A stretch of DNA of 64,000 nucleotides from Bradyrhizobium sp. Rc3b (GCF_900114915.1 NZ_FOUS01000007.1:248001-312000); one strand, 5' to 3'. Shown: positions 33,021 to 41,972, numbered from the stretch's first letter. The notes: generated by a model not told the origin, from the sequence alone. A program made the numbers and translations.

Positions 33021-33093
33021 GCGGGGCTTGACCTGCCCGGCGATCTTCAGAAATCTTCTTGAAAGAGGATCGATCGCCGGGTCAAGCCCGGCC
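33021..33093. repeat. Imperfect palindrome (GGGCTTGACC...GGTCAAGCCC type)
   Basis: Inverted arms GGGGCTTGACCTGCCCGGCG and CGCCGGGTCAAGCCCGGCC separated by about 25 bases. It sits in the divergent gap between the YdcF and formamidase genes. A known style of intergenic repeat; no second copy in the window. Confidence 0.5.
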
Positions 33094-33118
33094 TGATGAA
33101 AGCGACCGGACGCGGCAA

Positions 33119-34060
33119 ATGACCCATCACCACCTGCATTCCAGCCCCAAAACCTGCCATTGGGGCTTCTTCGAAGCCGCGCTCAAGCCCGTGCTGACGA
33201 TCAAAAGCGGCGACGAGGTGACAGTCGACACCATCAGCGGCGGCCCCGACATGCTGCCCGATCGCGACAAGTTTCACATTCCGCCGGAGATGTTCGAGGT
33301 TCATGCCAATAACGAGCGCATGCTGCCCGGCCACATTCTCACCGGCCCGATCGCGGTCGAAGGCGCCCAGCCCGGCGACGTGCTCGCGGTCGAGATCCTC
33401 GATGTCCAGCTCCGGCAGGATTGGGGCTGGAACATGATCAAGCCGCTGTCCGGCACCCTGCCCGACGATTTCCACGAGACCCGCATCCTCAACATCCCGC
33501 TCGACCGGGCGCGGATGGTCGGCCGCATGCCGTGGGGCCTCGATCTGCCGCTGAAGCCGTTCTTCGGCGTGATGGGCGTGTCGCCGCCCCCTAGCTGGGG
33601 CCGCATCTCCTCGCTGATCCCGCGCGCCATGGGCGGCAATCTCGACAACAAGGAGCTCGGCGCCGGCGCGACGCTCTATTTGCCGGTGTTCGTGCCGGGC
33701 GCGATGTTCTCCTGCGGCGACGGCCACGGCGTGCAGGGCGACGGCGAGGTCTGCGTCACCGCGATCGAGACCGCGCTGCAGGGCCGCTTCCGACTGACGC
33801 TGCGCAAGGACCTGAAGTTCGACTATCCCCGCGCCGAGACGGCGACCCACTACATGACCATGGCGATGGATCCCGACCTCGACCAGTGCGTCGTGCGCGC
33901 GTTGCGCGACATGATCGCGCTGCTCGGCGAGACGCGAAACCTGTCGCGCGAGGATGCCTACACGCTGTGCAGCCTGGCGGCCGATCTGCGCGTAACCCAG
34001 ACCGTCAACGGCGCCAAGGGCATCCACTGCATGATCGAAAAGGCGATCGTGCACGGCTGA
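33119..34060 (+). CDS. Acetamidase/formamidase family protein
   Basis: A 313-residue FmdA_AmdA family amidohydrolase. The N-terminal THHHLHSSPKTCHWGFFEAALKPV, the HILTGPIAVEGAQPGDVLAVEIL segment and CGDGHGVQGDGEVCVTAIE are all typical of the family, and the last carries metal-binding and catalytic acids. It hydrolyses small amides (formamide or acetamide) to the acid and ammonia. The start at 33,119 (MTHHHLHSS) is preferred; the in-frame Met at 33,059 lies in a repeat. It is divergent from the YdcF gene, and no amide transporter is next to it. Length is slightly below the classical 400-residue forms, fitting the short subgroup. Confidence 0.9.
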   Translation: MTHHHLHSSPKTCHWGFFEAALKPVLTIKSGDEVTVDTISGGPDMLPDRDKFHIPPEMFEVHANNERMLPGHILTGPIAVEGAQPGDVLAVEILDVQLRQDWGWNMIKPLSGTLPDDFHETRILNIPLDRARMVGRMPWGLDLPLKPFFGVMGVSPPPSWGRISSLIPRAMGGNLDNKELGAGATLYLPVFVPGAMFSCGDGHGVQGDGEVCVTAIETALQGRFRLTLRKDLKFDYPRAETATHYMTMAMDPDLDQCVVRALRDMIALLGETRNLSREDAYTLCSLAADLRVTQTVNGAKGIHCMIEKAIVHG

Positions 34061-34260
34061 GCCGGCCCGCTCCTCCCGACCTATCGACGCCACGCCGCCG
34101 CCGGGACTCTCGCGCGGCGCGCCTCGTCGCGTCTAATTTCCCGTGCGATTCCAACATGCTGAGCATCAAGCTCAGCCTGCATTTGACTTCCACCCCCGAA
34201 CCTAAATAGAGTCTTAATCGTTACTTTTATGTACCCGAGTAAGAGGCTAGCGTTCGGGCC

Positions 34261-34458
34261 ATGGCCACCGAAAAAGCCGAGACTGACCGTATTCCCGTAA
34301 CCTTGGCGCTCTCGACCATCACCTATTTGGAGAAGCTGGTGAGACAGGGCACCCACGGCACCAGCGTTCCCGGCGTCGCACGTACCCTGATCGAGGAAGG
34401 CATCCGTCTCGCCATCAAGGACGGGCTTTTGTCGATTCGCGACAATGGCAGGACGTGA
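34261..34458 (+). CDS. Small conserved-looking protein, possibly ribbon-helix-helix
   Basis: A 65-residue protein. The segment RIPVTLALSTITYLEKLVRQG resembles the strand-helix start of ribbon-helix-helix proteins ('ipVtLs..~~~~LekLv..G'), followed by a second helix region with GVARTLIEEGIRLAIKDGLL. A DNA-binding role is plausible but not shown. It precedes the GcrA gene by 72 bases on the same strand, so they may share a transcript. The good reading frame and the ATG at 34,261 with purine-rich upstream bases support coding. Confidence 0.7.
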   Translation: MATEKAETDRIPVTLALSTITYLEKLVRQGTHGTSVPGVARTLIEEGIRLAIKDGLLSIRDNGRT

Positions 34459-34530
34459 GCGCGCGCCGAACGTGAGGCGGACGGATCTCGGAAGGCGGAT
34501 GGCTACATCTGCAACCTGGGACCGTGACAC

Positions 34531-35001
34531 ATGCCTGTTCTTTCACCCACCTGGACCGACGATCGCATCGAACTTCTGAAGCGGCATTTCGAGGCCGGCC
34601 TCTCCTGCCGCGAGATCGCCGCCGATATCGGCGTCAGCCGCAACGCGGTGATCGGCAAGCTGTCCCGCCTCAATCTCACGCGCGGCCGCACCATCGACGA
34701 GCGCAAGGTTCAGGACCGGCCGGCGCGGGCGCCGAGAGCCGTGCCGCGGCTGCAATATGAGATGCTCGCCACGATCTATGGCGACACCGACGCACCCGTG
34801 GCCACAGGTCCGATCGACGACGCCAATCGCTGCTCGCTGATGGAGCTGGCCGAGAACCGCTGCCGTTGGCCGATCTCGACGCCGGGCGCCGAGGATTTCT
34901 GCTTCTGCGGCAATGCCGCGCCCGACGCTCAGCCCTATTGCGCCGGCCACAGCCGCCTCGCCTACCGACCGAACGGACGCGCCCGCGTGATGCGCGGGTA
35001 G
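34531..35001 (+). CDS. gcrA: GcrA-family cell cycle regulator
   Basis: A 156-residue GcrA protein. The N-terminal HTH begins WTDDRIELLKRHFEAGLSC, followed by REIAADIGVSRNAVIGKLSRL, which is diagnostic. The C-terminal sigma-70-contacting domain carries the conserved Cys-rich parts ENRCRWPI, FCFCGN and YCAGHSRLAY. In Caulobacter GcrA binds sigma-70 and activates promoters with CcrM-methylated GANTC sites, timing division genes. Length is slightly shorter than Caulobacter GcrA (173) owing to a shorter linker. Upstream at the same strand is a small RHH-like gene. Confidence 0.93.
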   Translation: MPVLSPTWTDDRIELLKRHFEAGLSCREIAADIGVSRNAVIGKLSRLNLTRGRTIDERKVQDRPARAPRAVPRLQYEMLATIYGDTDAPVATGPIDDANRCSLMELAENRCRWPISTPGAEDFCFCGNAAPDAQPYCAGHSRLAYRPNGRARVMRG

Positions 35002-35071
35002 CATCTGTTTGACGCGCTTTCTTGACGCGAACCGGTATCCACTTCGCTCAAAAACGCTTGCCCCCAAAAAC

Positions 35072-35101
35072 GAAAAACCTCCGGCGGGGCATCGCCGGAG
35101 G
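35072..35101 (-). terminator. Rho-independent terminator, minus strand
   Basis: Stem CCTCCGGCG / CGCCGGAGG with a six-base loop (35,078-35,101). On the minus strand it is followed by TTTTTCGTTTTT. It cannot serve gcrA (plus strand) well and lies 160 bases beyond the porin's own terminator, so it implies a separate minus-strand transcript. Confidence 0.75.
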
Positions 35102-35112
35102 CTTCTGGAGGC

Positions 35113-35211
35113 TTAGCGTGAAGCTAAGAGCCGCAACTTTCGTATTTGGCTTGGAGATATATAGCTTAGTAACTCATGTAAGTAAATAAATCTGAGGCGA
35201 TTGAATCGCAT
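35113..35211 (-). CDS. Possible 32-residue basic peptide before a terminator
   Basis: An ATG-initiated frame of 32 codons, starting MRFNRLRFIYLHELL and ending with a basic RKLRLLASR. The stop is 12 bases before the stem of the minus-strand terminator at 35,072-35,101. The peptide would be an amphipathic, positively charged helix. The ribosome binding site is weak (GAAG seven or more bases upstream). The region is AT-richer than its surroundings. It may instead be a non-coding RNA. Confidence 0.3.
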   Translation of the reverse strand: MRFNRLRFIYLHELLSYISPSQIRKLRLLASR

Positions 35212-35263
35212 AGCTCGTCTTCGCCGTCTGCACGGACGGTTGGATTGCGAAAGATCTCCACAA

Positions 35264-35295
35264 ACAAAAAGCCCCGGCGGTCTCCCGCCGGGGCC
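35264..35295 (-). terminator. Rho-independent terminator of the porin gene
   Basis: Stem GGCCCCGGCGG / CCGCCGGGGC around a short loop (35,271-35,295), followed on the minus strand by TTTTTGTTTG. It is 25 bases past the porin stop codon. Confidence 0.9.
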
Positions 35296-35319
35296 CTGTC
35301 GCATCGAGGGACGTCAAGC

Positions 35320-36876
35320 TCACCAGTTGCGCTGGGCGCGCAGCAGCATGCTGTAGGTGTCCTGGTCCTTCAGCTCGTAGGTCGCCGCCGGCTTGGCGAC
35401 GCCCGTCAGTGCTCCGGTCGTGATCACACCCGAATACTTCTGGTCGAGATGGCTGTAGGTGAAGTCAGCCGAGAAGGTCAGGTTCTTCACCGGCGTCCAG
35501 CGGGTGATGACACCGACCTGGCCGATGTTGAAGTCCGGGTTGCAGGACCCGGTCAGGGTGGCGAACGCCGCGCTGCCACAGATCATGCTCTTCGCCGTGC
35601 CGCTGTAGTTGACCGCAGCCCACGCGCCGTACAGCGCCGTGTTCCAGTACGGGCTCCAGTTGTGGGTGAAGGCCCCCCGGAAGCCGTAGGTCTTGGTCAG
35701 CTCGAGCTGGCCGCCCGGTCCGAACACCGCGTCGGACACGCCGGCGAAGCCGATGCTCTGATAGGCGGCGTTCGAGCTGCCGAACATCGAGTAGCTGGTC
35801 GCGGCCAGCTCCTGGAAGTTGTAGCGGCTGGCGCCTTCGGTGTAGACGCCCGAGATGTTGATCACGTCGCCGGCGCCGGTCGGGATGTTCTTGATGCCCA
35901 ACGCGAGCTGAACGGCCCAGCCCCATTTGTCTTCGGGATGACCGGTCACTTCGGTCGCACCGTAATAGGCGACATGGTTGTCGTGCGCGGCGACCGACGC
36001 CTGGAACAGGCCCCAGGCCTGGTCGACGCGAACCATGGCGACGAGGTCGGGCGAGCGGGTGCCGCCGAGGTCGTTGGAGCCGTAGGCACCGCCGAGAACG
36101 CCGGTGGTGGACATGCCCGCGGTGTTCCAGATGTTGGTCTGGAAAACCTGCGTCTGGTCCTGCGCCGAGAACGCGGCCGTCACACCCTGGCCGAAATCGG
36201 CGGTGTAGGTGAACTGGGTCACGCCGTTGGTGGTGCCGCTGCCGCCGACGAGCTGGTCGAAATTGTTGCCGGGATAGTTGATCCAGGGCGCGTCGAACTG
36301 CGACACGGCCTTACCCATGGTGAAGCCGGCGAACTGGACGAAGGCGTAGTAGACGCCGAGCGCGCCGCCGGAGAGATTGCCGTCGGTGCCGTTGATGTTG
36401 CCGCCGCTCGAGCCGGTAAGGCCGGTGCCGGCCGCGTTGAGGCCGATCGTGCCGCTGTACTGGGTCGCCCCCGTGCCCGAACCGGTCCCGCCATAGCTGC
36501 CGGTCGTCCAGGTGAAGACCGCGTCGAAATAGGTGCGGACCACGCCGTACTCGGTCGCGGTGCGCGTGTCGATGTTGAGGTCTTCACGAGCGCGCATCGA
36601 GTAGTAGTTGGTGAGGCGGTTGTTGGCCGCGAACACGCCGTTGTACTGGGCGCTGTAATTGCCGCCGGCGTTGAGCGCCACTTCGGCACGCACATAGCCG
36701 CCGAGCTTGATGCAGGTGTCGCTGCCCGGGATGTAGTAGAAGCCCGCGCCGTACAGCGTGCAGATCTTGACGTACTCGACTGCCTTGGCCTTGACCGGAA
36801 GATCGGCCGCCTGGGCTCCAGCGACGGCGATCAGACCCGCCGCAGTGCCGAGCAAAAGGCTCTTCACCACTTTCAT
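35320..36876 (-). CDS. Major outer-membrane porin (Porin_2 family)
   Basis: A 518-residue alphaproteobacterial porin. A signal peptide (1-24, MKVVKSLLLGTAAGLIAVAG...) ends AQA before ADLPVKAKAVEYVKIC, the standard mature start of this family with its conserved Cys pair (KIC...DTC). IKLGGYVRAEV begins the barrel, and the protein ends with a C-terminal aromatic Trp (LLRAQRNW) that helps BAM recognition. Extracellular loops are Gly/Thr/Ser-rich. It is a passive channel for small solutes. The start at 36,876 has a strong GGAGG ten bases upstream; the earlier Met is not needed. It is longer than usual family members (about 400-500) because of loop insertions. Confidence 0.95.
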   Translation of the reverse strand: MKVVKSLLLGTAAGLIAVAGAQAADLPVKAKAVEYVKICTLYGAGFYYIPGSDTCIKLGGYVRAEVALNAGGNYSAQYNGVFAANNRLTNYYSMRAREDLNIDTRTATEYGVVRTYFDAVFTWTTGSYGGTGSGTGATQYSGTIGLNAAGTGLTGSSGGNINGTDGNLSGGALGVYYAFVQFAGFTMGKAVSQFDAPWINYPGNNFDQLVGGSGTTNGVTQFTYTADFGQGVTAAFSAQDQTQVFQTNIWNTAGMSTTGVLGGAYGSNDLGGTRSPDLVAMVRVDQAWGLFQASVAAHDNHVAYYGATEVTGHPEDKWGWAVQLALGIKNIPTGAGDVINISGVYTEGASRYNFQELAATSYSMFGSSNAAYQSIGFAGVSDAVFGPGGQLELTKTYGFRGAFTHNWSPYWNTALYGAWAAVNYSGTAKSMICGSAAFATLTGSCNPDFNIGQVGVITRWTPVKNLTFSADFTYSHLDQKYSGVITTGALTGVAKPAATYELKDQDTYSMLLRAQRNW

Positions 36877-37225
36877 CTCAAAAACCTCCAAGTTGCTCAT
36901 TTTACGGAGACCGGACCGTGAGGCCCCCCAAGATCCCCGTCTCCATCAATCCGCTCGGCCGCTTTCGGACACACCCGCTTTCGACGCGAGCAACGTGAGC
37001 GAACCACCTGCAACGGGACGATCGAGAACCCCCCACCGTCAGGACCAATATGCCTGCGTCGTTCACTAATCAAAATACTTTATTAAGTCAGCTTTCCGGT
37101 TTTCGCTAAGCCTGTGCCCCGCGCGCAACACCGGGCCGGGCCAATCGCTGACCTGATCATCTTTGTAGTTTTAGTGACGAAATTACCCTGCCCTGCACTT
37201 GCGTCAGAGCAGGCTTGCGTGGACT
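36877..37225. other. Porin promoter/leader and MarR upstream region
   Basis: About 350 bases between the divergent porin and MarR-family genes. It contains an AT-rich patch near 37,063-37,085 (CACTAATCAAAATACTTTAT) that suits a promoter, and the porin leader with its GGAGG. I see no firm operator. Confidence 0.45.
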
Positions 37226-37783
37226 ATGGCCCTCCACGAACACCGGCCTGAACAATCGGTTCACGGGAGTGACGCTGTGTCCGCGACGAGGAAGGAAGGA
37301 GCGCGCCTGCGCTCGATCGGCAATCTGGATATCATCAGGCGCTTCACCTGGGAGATATCGTCGATCAACATGTATCTGGAGGAGCTGCGTCAGTTCTGGG
37401 CGAAGACGCTCGGCATCAGCGGCCCGCAATGGCTGATCCTGATGGCCATCTCCGATCTCGACAAGGACGACGGCATTCCGGTCAACGTCGTCTCCAAGCT
37501 CCTCCACGTCGATCCGTCTTTCGTCACCACCCAGTCCAAGCTGCTCGAAAAGAAGGGTCTGCTGCGCCGTCGCCCCTCGCCGACCGACGCCAGGGTGGTC
37601 CGGCTGTCACTGACCGACAAGACCCAGAAGCACATTGCAAGCCTCAATGAGCAGTACAAGACGATCCGCGAGTTCGTCTTCCAGGAGTTCGACGAGAACG
37701 AATTGACGGAATTCACCGGCAAGCTCGCGACGCTGAAGAACCGCCTCCAGAAAGCCTGCGTCCGGATCTCGCTCGACTTCTAG
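37226..37783 (+). CDS. MarR-family transcriptional regulator
   Basis: About 185 residues with a MarR winged-helix core: ISGPQWLILMAISDLDKDDGIPVNVVSKLLHVDPSFVTTQSKLLEKKGLLRRRPSPTDARVVRLSLT in pieces (helices, recognition helix, then the D-x-R wing). Helices at both ends form the dimer. The start is uncertain: ATG 37,226 gives an extra N-terminal tail, and GTG 37,278 is also possible. It is divergent from the porin gene and adjacent, convergently, to the alpha/beta hydrolase-fold gene. Targets are unknown. Confidence 0.88.
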   Translation: MALHEHRPEQSVHGSDAVSATRKEGARLRSIGNLDIIRRFTWEISSINMYLEELRQFWAKTLGISGPQWLILMAISDLDKDDGIPVNVVSKLLHVDPSFVTTQSKLLEKKGLLRRRPSPTDARVVRLSLTDKTQKHIASLNEQYKTIREFVFQEFDENELTEFTGKLATLKNRLQKACVRISLDF

Positions 37784-37801
37784 GGTCCTGGGGCCCCGCG
37801 C

Positions 37802-38917
37802 TCAGATCCGCCGCGCGGCGGTGCCGAGCCGCGATTCGAGCCAGTCGAAGATGTATTCGTTGGCAAGGCTCGGATTGTCTGCATGGGCCTGCGCCGCGCC
37901 GGTTTCGGCCGCGGTGAACACCTTCAGCATGACATCCGAGGTGGCGAGCCGGGAGCTCTCGACGATCTGACGCGCCCGATCGGCCTTGAGCCAGCCGTCC
38001 TCGCCGAGCGTGATCAGCACCGGACAGTCGGCGCTGGAGGCCATCAGCGGCGCATGCGGCACCGGCACGATGCTGACGTCGCTCATCGCAAATCGGCTGG
38101 CAAAGAAGGCCCGCTCGTGCAGGTCCCACAGGCCGCCGTCGCAGACGGCGGCGGCAAGCCGCGGCTCCTGCAACACCGCGCGCGCTACGAAGGACGAGCC
38201 CCAGCCGTCGGCGATGATCCCGACCCGGGCGAAATCGATGTCGCCGCGCGTCTCCAGATAGTCCATGACGCCGGGAATCGCGCTCTCGAGATCCCGGCGC
38301 CGCAACAGCGCGTCGAGATAGTCGTCGCGCTGGTCGCCGAACAGGTCGAGCGCCAGCATCGAGAATCCACGCTCGCGCGCATGCGGCACGAGCTTGAACA
38401 GGAATTCCTCCTTGCGATGGCCGGGCTCGCCGATGCAGATCACGGTCGGAGCCCGTCCGCTTCCCGACGGCGCGGGAAGGAAATAGCCCTGCAACGCATG
38501 TCCGTCGAGCCAGGGGATCGTCACGACTTCGCCGGCCGGGCCGCGCGCCGCGAGGTAGCGGCGGGCACATTCCTGCATCGCGAGCACCGCGACCCAGCGG
38601 CGCTCGTCGGCCGGGTCGAGCGGCATCGCCGCCGCACCGTAGTAGTTCATGGCGCGCAGCCAGTTGCGCTGCGCGCTCGCCATGTGGCCTTCCGCGAACG
38701 CGGCCTCTGCGCGCTGCCGATTGGCTTGCGCGAGCTTCTTCCACTCGCGATGCCATGACCGGTCGTCGCCGCGCTTCAGCTGCCGCGCGATCATCAGGCA
38801 TTCGGCGATCGTGGCGCCGCCCTCCTGGGCCGCGGTCAAGAGCCGCGTAAATTCAGCGGAGATGTCCTCCCGCTCCGGGCAAAGGATCCAGTCGTCGGAG
38901 AGGCATGCGGGAATCAT
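37802..38917 (-). CDS. FrsA/DHPON-hydrolase-like alpha/beta-fold protein lacking the nucleophile serine
   Basis: A 371-residue protein with the helical N-terminal cap of the FrsA/2,6-dihydropseudooxynicotine hydrolase group (SWHREWKKLAQANRQRAE, then NWLRAMNYYGAAAMP, about 54-98), followed by an alpha/beta-hydrolase core (about 130-365). The strand-elbow that should read G-x-S-x-G is instead IIADGWGSS, with Gly238 at the nucleophile position. The acid region LITLGEDGWLKAD and a late His (AQAHADNP) remain. Normal Ser hydrolysis is thus not expected; binding or non-hydrolytic chemistry is possible. Length is typical. Its end faces the convergent MarR gene. Confidence 0.85.
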   Translation of the reverse strand: MIPACLSDDWILCPEREDISAEFTRLLTAAQEGGATIAECLMIARQLKRGDDRSWHREWKKLAQANRQRAEAAFAEGHMASAQRNWLRAMNYYGAAAMPLDPADERRWVAVLAMQECARRYLAARGPAGEVVTIPWLDGHALQGYFLPAPSGSGRAPTVICIGEPGHRKEEFLFKLVPHARERGFSMLALDLFGDQRDDYLDALLRRRDLESAIPGVMDYLETRGDIDFARVGIIADGWGSSFVARAVLQEPRLAAAVCDGGLWDLHERAFFASRFAMSDVSIVPVPHAPLMASSADCPVLITLGEDGWLKADRARQIVESSRLATSDVMLKVFTAAETGAAQAHADNPSLANEYIFDWLESRLGTAARRI

Positions 38918-39168
38918 CGGAGCTACGCTCTATCATCGCGTTATCCCTGATTGACTAAACTATTCCAGTTTACCGACCAAGCAGCCGTGCACCGAATGAG
39001 AGCCGTTCGAGATCACCATCGCTTGAACGAAACGACCCCCTCGCATGCGTGACATTCCAATTCGTCATGAGGCGATGAACATTGGCAGGAGGTGGCACGT
39101 ACAATTATCTGCGCACCTCTTGCCATGATGATTATCATACCTATATCCGCGCGCCTTTCGAGGCGATC

Positions 39169-40140
39169 TCAACCGAGCCGCCAGCCGACCTCCTGCGTAA
39201 AGCTATCGTAGAAGGCGCGGTCATAGGCCTGCTCCGGCGTAGCGCGCACGCGTTCGTCGAGACGCTTGGCGTCCTCGCCGACGAGGATGCGCCATCGCTC
39301 CGCCTTGACCCCGTCGAGAATGATCTTCGCGGCCTGTGCCGCCGTCGTCGGCGCATCCTCCAGGAAGCTGCGGGCGCGCTCGGCGAACGCCGCCTGGATG
39401 TCCTCGTCCGACATCTTGTCGGCATCCGGCACGCCGGCCGCGACCATGCGCTTGCGGGTCAGCGCGACCTCGTCCGCGTTGAGCCGCTCCGACCCGTCGG
39501 CGCTCTGCACCTTGCGCGAATTGGAGACGATCGAGGTGCCGATGTGACCAGGCATCACCACCGAGCATTTGACGTGCGGGGCGTGCAGTCGGAGGTCGTT
39601 GATCAGTGCTTCGGTAAATCCCTTCACCGCGAATTTGGCCGAGCTGTAGGCGGTGTGCGCCTGGCCCATGCCGATCGAGGCCCAGAAGCCGTTGACGCTC
39701 GCGGTGTTGACGATGTGGGCCTCGTCCGCCGCGACCAGCATCGGCAGGAAGGTGCGCACGCCGAGATAGACGCCGCCCCAGCAGATGTTGAAGGTGCGCT
39801 CCCACTGCTCGCGCGTGTTGGTGAACAGGCTGCCGCCACCGCCGATGCCGGCGTTGTTGAACAGCAGATGGATCCTGTCGGTCTTCTGCTGCTCGGCGAG
39901 CTCGTCGCGAAAACGCTTCAGATGATCCTCGATCGAGACGTCGGCGACATGCGTCGTGACGCGCAGGCCTTGCGGCAGCTTCTCGATCTCGCAGAGCCGC
40001 TTGGTCTCCGCCATCGCGGCTTGCGAGACGTCGCACATCGCGACATTGCAGCCCTCGGCAACGAGTTGCCGCGCGAGCTCGCGCCCCATTCCCGTGCCGC
40101 CGCCGGTGATGACCGCGATCTTTCCTGCGAAATCCTTCAT
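39169..40140 (-). CDS. Short-chain dehydrogenase/reductase (SDR)
   Basis: A 323-residue classical SDR. The cofactor motif is TGGGTGMG (12-19), the NNAG motif is at 95-98, and the catalytic Ser148, Tyr165 and Lys169 (YSSAK) are all present. CDVSQ after the second strand (Asp37) favours NAD over NADP. A C-terminal extension of about 60 residues (after PGHIGTSIV) is longer than in minimal SDRs. It oxidises or reduces an unknown alcohol/ketone. The start at 40,140 (MKDFAGKIAVITGG) fits the family; an upstream in-frame extension to 40,266 does not. Confidence 0.93.
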   Translation of the reverse strand: MKDFAGKIAVITGGGTGMGRELARQLVAEGCNVAMCDVSQAAMAETKRLCEIEKLPQGLRVTTHVADVSIEDHLKRFRDELAEQQKTDRIHLLFNNAGIGGGGSLFTNTREQWERTFNICWGGVYLGVRTFLPMLVAADEAHIVNTASVNGFWASIGMGQAHTAYSSAKFAVKGFTEALINDLRLHAPHVKCSVVMPGHIGTSIVSNSRKVQSADGSERLNADEVALTRKRMVAAGVPDADKMSDEDIQAAFAERARSFLEDAPTTAAQAAKIILDGVKAERWRILVGEDAKRLDERVRATPEQAYDRAFYDSFTQEVGWRLG

Positions 40141-40629
40141 GGGACTTTCGGCCCCTCCCTTGTCGGTATGTTTCTTCACAGCGCCGCTTGCCGGACGCGC
40201 GCACGAAATGTAGCAGCGCCGCATCCGCAAATGAAAGCGGATCGGGGATGCAATCTTCGGCATCAATTATTTCGGCGTGCGGACTATTGGCCTGCAGTCG
40301 CCACGCGGTCGTTGCAGATGAGAGGAGACCGCGACGCGGTTGTCTCGAAGGACGAGGCGCTTGCTCAATCGTCGCCGGAAGCACACGCGATAGCCCGGCC
40401 GTTGCGCGGGAGCGTCCGCGGCGCTGCTGCCACAGTTGGGGCAAAAGTGCCCGGTTCCCGTATTTGTCCGGCTTCGGTTTATGGGTAATTTTTTTACAAT
40501 CCGAATCATCAAATGGACTCCGGACGCTGGGTCGAGTCGGCCAGGCCAGCGTGTTGTTTGCGTGTCACAGGCTCTGGCACTCCGCTTGCATCCTCTTCGT
40601 GGTCTGAAACTACCGATGAGGTGACAGGA
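40141..40629. other. Gene-free stretch
   Basis: About 490 bases between the SDR and a small plus-strand gene. Frames through it look like shadows without family resemblance. It has a T-rich patch (GTAATTTTTTTACAATCC near 40,486), possibly promoter-like for the next gene. Nothing firm. Confidence 0.4.
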
Positions 40630-40869
40630 ATGTTCGTGACCGTCGTTGCCGTGCTCTGCCGGCTGAGTGCAGCCAGCTCAGGCAGTTGCATCGAGGAAAT
40701 CGTGACCGACAGCAACATGACGCCCGAGATGTCGTTGATGCAATGTGCGATCGGCGCACAGGCGCCGTTGGCGAAATGGATGGGCGAGCATCCGATCTAT
40801 CACGCCAATTGGCGCCTGGATCGGTACAAATGCGTGCCCGGCCATTACGAGATCAAGGGCCACGCCTAA
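40630..40869 (+). CDS. Small hypothetical, probably exported protein
   Basis: A 79-residue protein starting at ATG 40,630, with AGGAA just before it. The N-terminus (MFVTVVAVLCRLSAASSGSC) is hydrophobic enough for a short signal peptide. The mature part includes IEEIVTDSNMTPEMSLMQCAIGAQ and ends HANWRLDRYKCVPGHYEIKGHA, with three Cys residues. I believe small proteins of this type are widespread in Bradyrhizobium but have no known function. It stands alone between the SDR and esterase regions. Confidence 0.65.
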   Translation: MFVTVVAVLCRLSAASSGSCIEEIVTDSNMTPEMSLMQCAIGAQAPLAKWMGEHPIYHANWRLDRYKCVPGHYEIKGHA

Positions 40870-41006
40870 GGCCCCGCAAAACTACTGATCCGAAGACGAC
40901 GGATACGAGGAAACGCCCGGGGGCCGCTTGTCCCTTCGCGGGCACTGCCAGCGCCAAGCCCCAGCGAGGCGGCGCGCCCTGTGACCACGGTCACACGCTT
41001 CTCCCA

Positions 41007-41972
41007 TCACGCCACCGCGCGCATGATGAGCGCCCGCGCCTTGCGCCCCTCCGGGGTCGGCATCAGCGCGTAATTGTGCGGCTGGTCACGCAGCAGATGC
41101 AGCTCGACCGGCACGCCCACCGCCATCGCCCGCTCGGCGAGATCGACGCTGTCGGGGTAAAGCAGATCGCGCGTCCCTGCGAAGATCGTCATCGGCGCAA
41201 GCGCGCGGAAGGCGCCGTTGAGCGGGCTGACGAAGGGATGGCCGATATCGAGCTCGCCGGCGTAGAGTCGCCCGGCCTCGACGATGCCCGGAATGTCCTG
41301 GATCGGATCGCGCTTTGCGATCTCGATCTGCTCCGGACGGCTGACCGAGGCATCGGCCGCGGGCGAGATCAGCACCATCTGGTCCGGCTGCCGATGCCCG
41401 CGATCGCGCAGCCATTGGCACGCCGCGAGTGCGAGCCCTACGCCGGCCGAGTTGCCTGCTACCGTGACCTTCGCAGACCCGGCGTCTTCCAGCAGCATGC
41501 GCAACAGCTCGGCCGTCGCCGGCACGACATCCTTCGCGGTGGCGCGCGGCGCCAGCGGATAGATCGGTACGACGCACACGACGTTCGCCTTGCGCGTCAT
41601 CTGGCCTATGAGGCGCCAATGCGCCGGCACGATCTCGTTGATGTAGCCGCCGCCATGCAGGAACATCACGAAATTGCAGCCCTCATGTCCCGACGCCGGC
41701 GCGGTGTAATAGACCGGCCAACCGCCCATCTTCGTCAGCGTCACCTCAACGTCGCGCCCCAGGTTCGGCGGCTCGAACGAAGCCGCCTGCAAGGCGAGCT
41801 TCTGCACATGCGCCTGCACCGCTTCGGCTGATGCCAGCTGCTGCTTGTAGGGCAGCAGGGCGAGCAGCGCGTTGAAGCCGCGGCTCTGCAGGCTCGGCCC
41901 GGGCTCACGGCTCCGAGGCGCGCAAAGATCTGGACAAAACTGCAGGGCCGACACGATCCTTGCGACGCTCAT
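41007..41972 (-). CDS. Alpha/beta hydrolase, acetyl-esterase/lipase (HSL) type
   Basis: A 321-residue esterase of the hormone-sensitive lipase family. The oxyanion-hole motif HGGG is at 106-109, the nucleophile Ser175 in GNSAG, the acid in AGTRDLLYPD and the His in QPHNYALM, so the triad is complete. It hydrolyses short-chain esters, probably in the cytoplasm since no signal peptide is seen. It is divergent from a TetR-family gene, with a clear inverted repeat between, so it is probably under TetR control. The start at 41,972 is preferred because upstream frame runs into the divergent gene's leader. Confidence 0.93.
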   Translation of the reverse strand: MSVARIVSALQFCPDLCAPRSREPGPSLQSRGFNALLALLPYKQQLASAEAVQAHVQKLALQAASFEPPNLGRDVEVTLTKMGGWPVYYTAPASGHEGCNFVMFLHGGGYINEIVPAHWRLIGQMTRKANVVCVVPIYPLAPRATAKDVVPATAELLRMLLEDAGSAKVTVAGNSAGVGLALAACQWLRDRGHRQPDQMVLISPAADASVSRPEQIEIAKRDPIQDIPGIVEAGRLYAGELDIGHPFVSPLNGAFRALAPMTIFAGTRDLLYPDSVDLAERAMAVGVPVELHLLRDQPHNYALMPTPEGRKARALIMRAVA

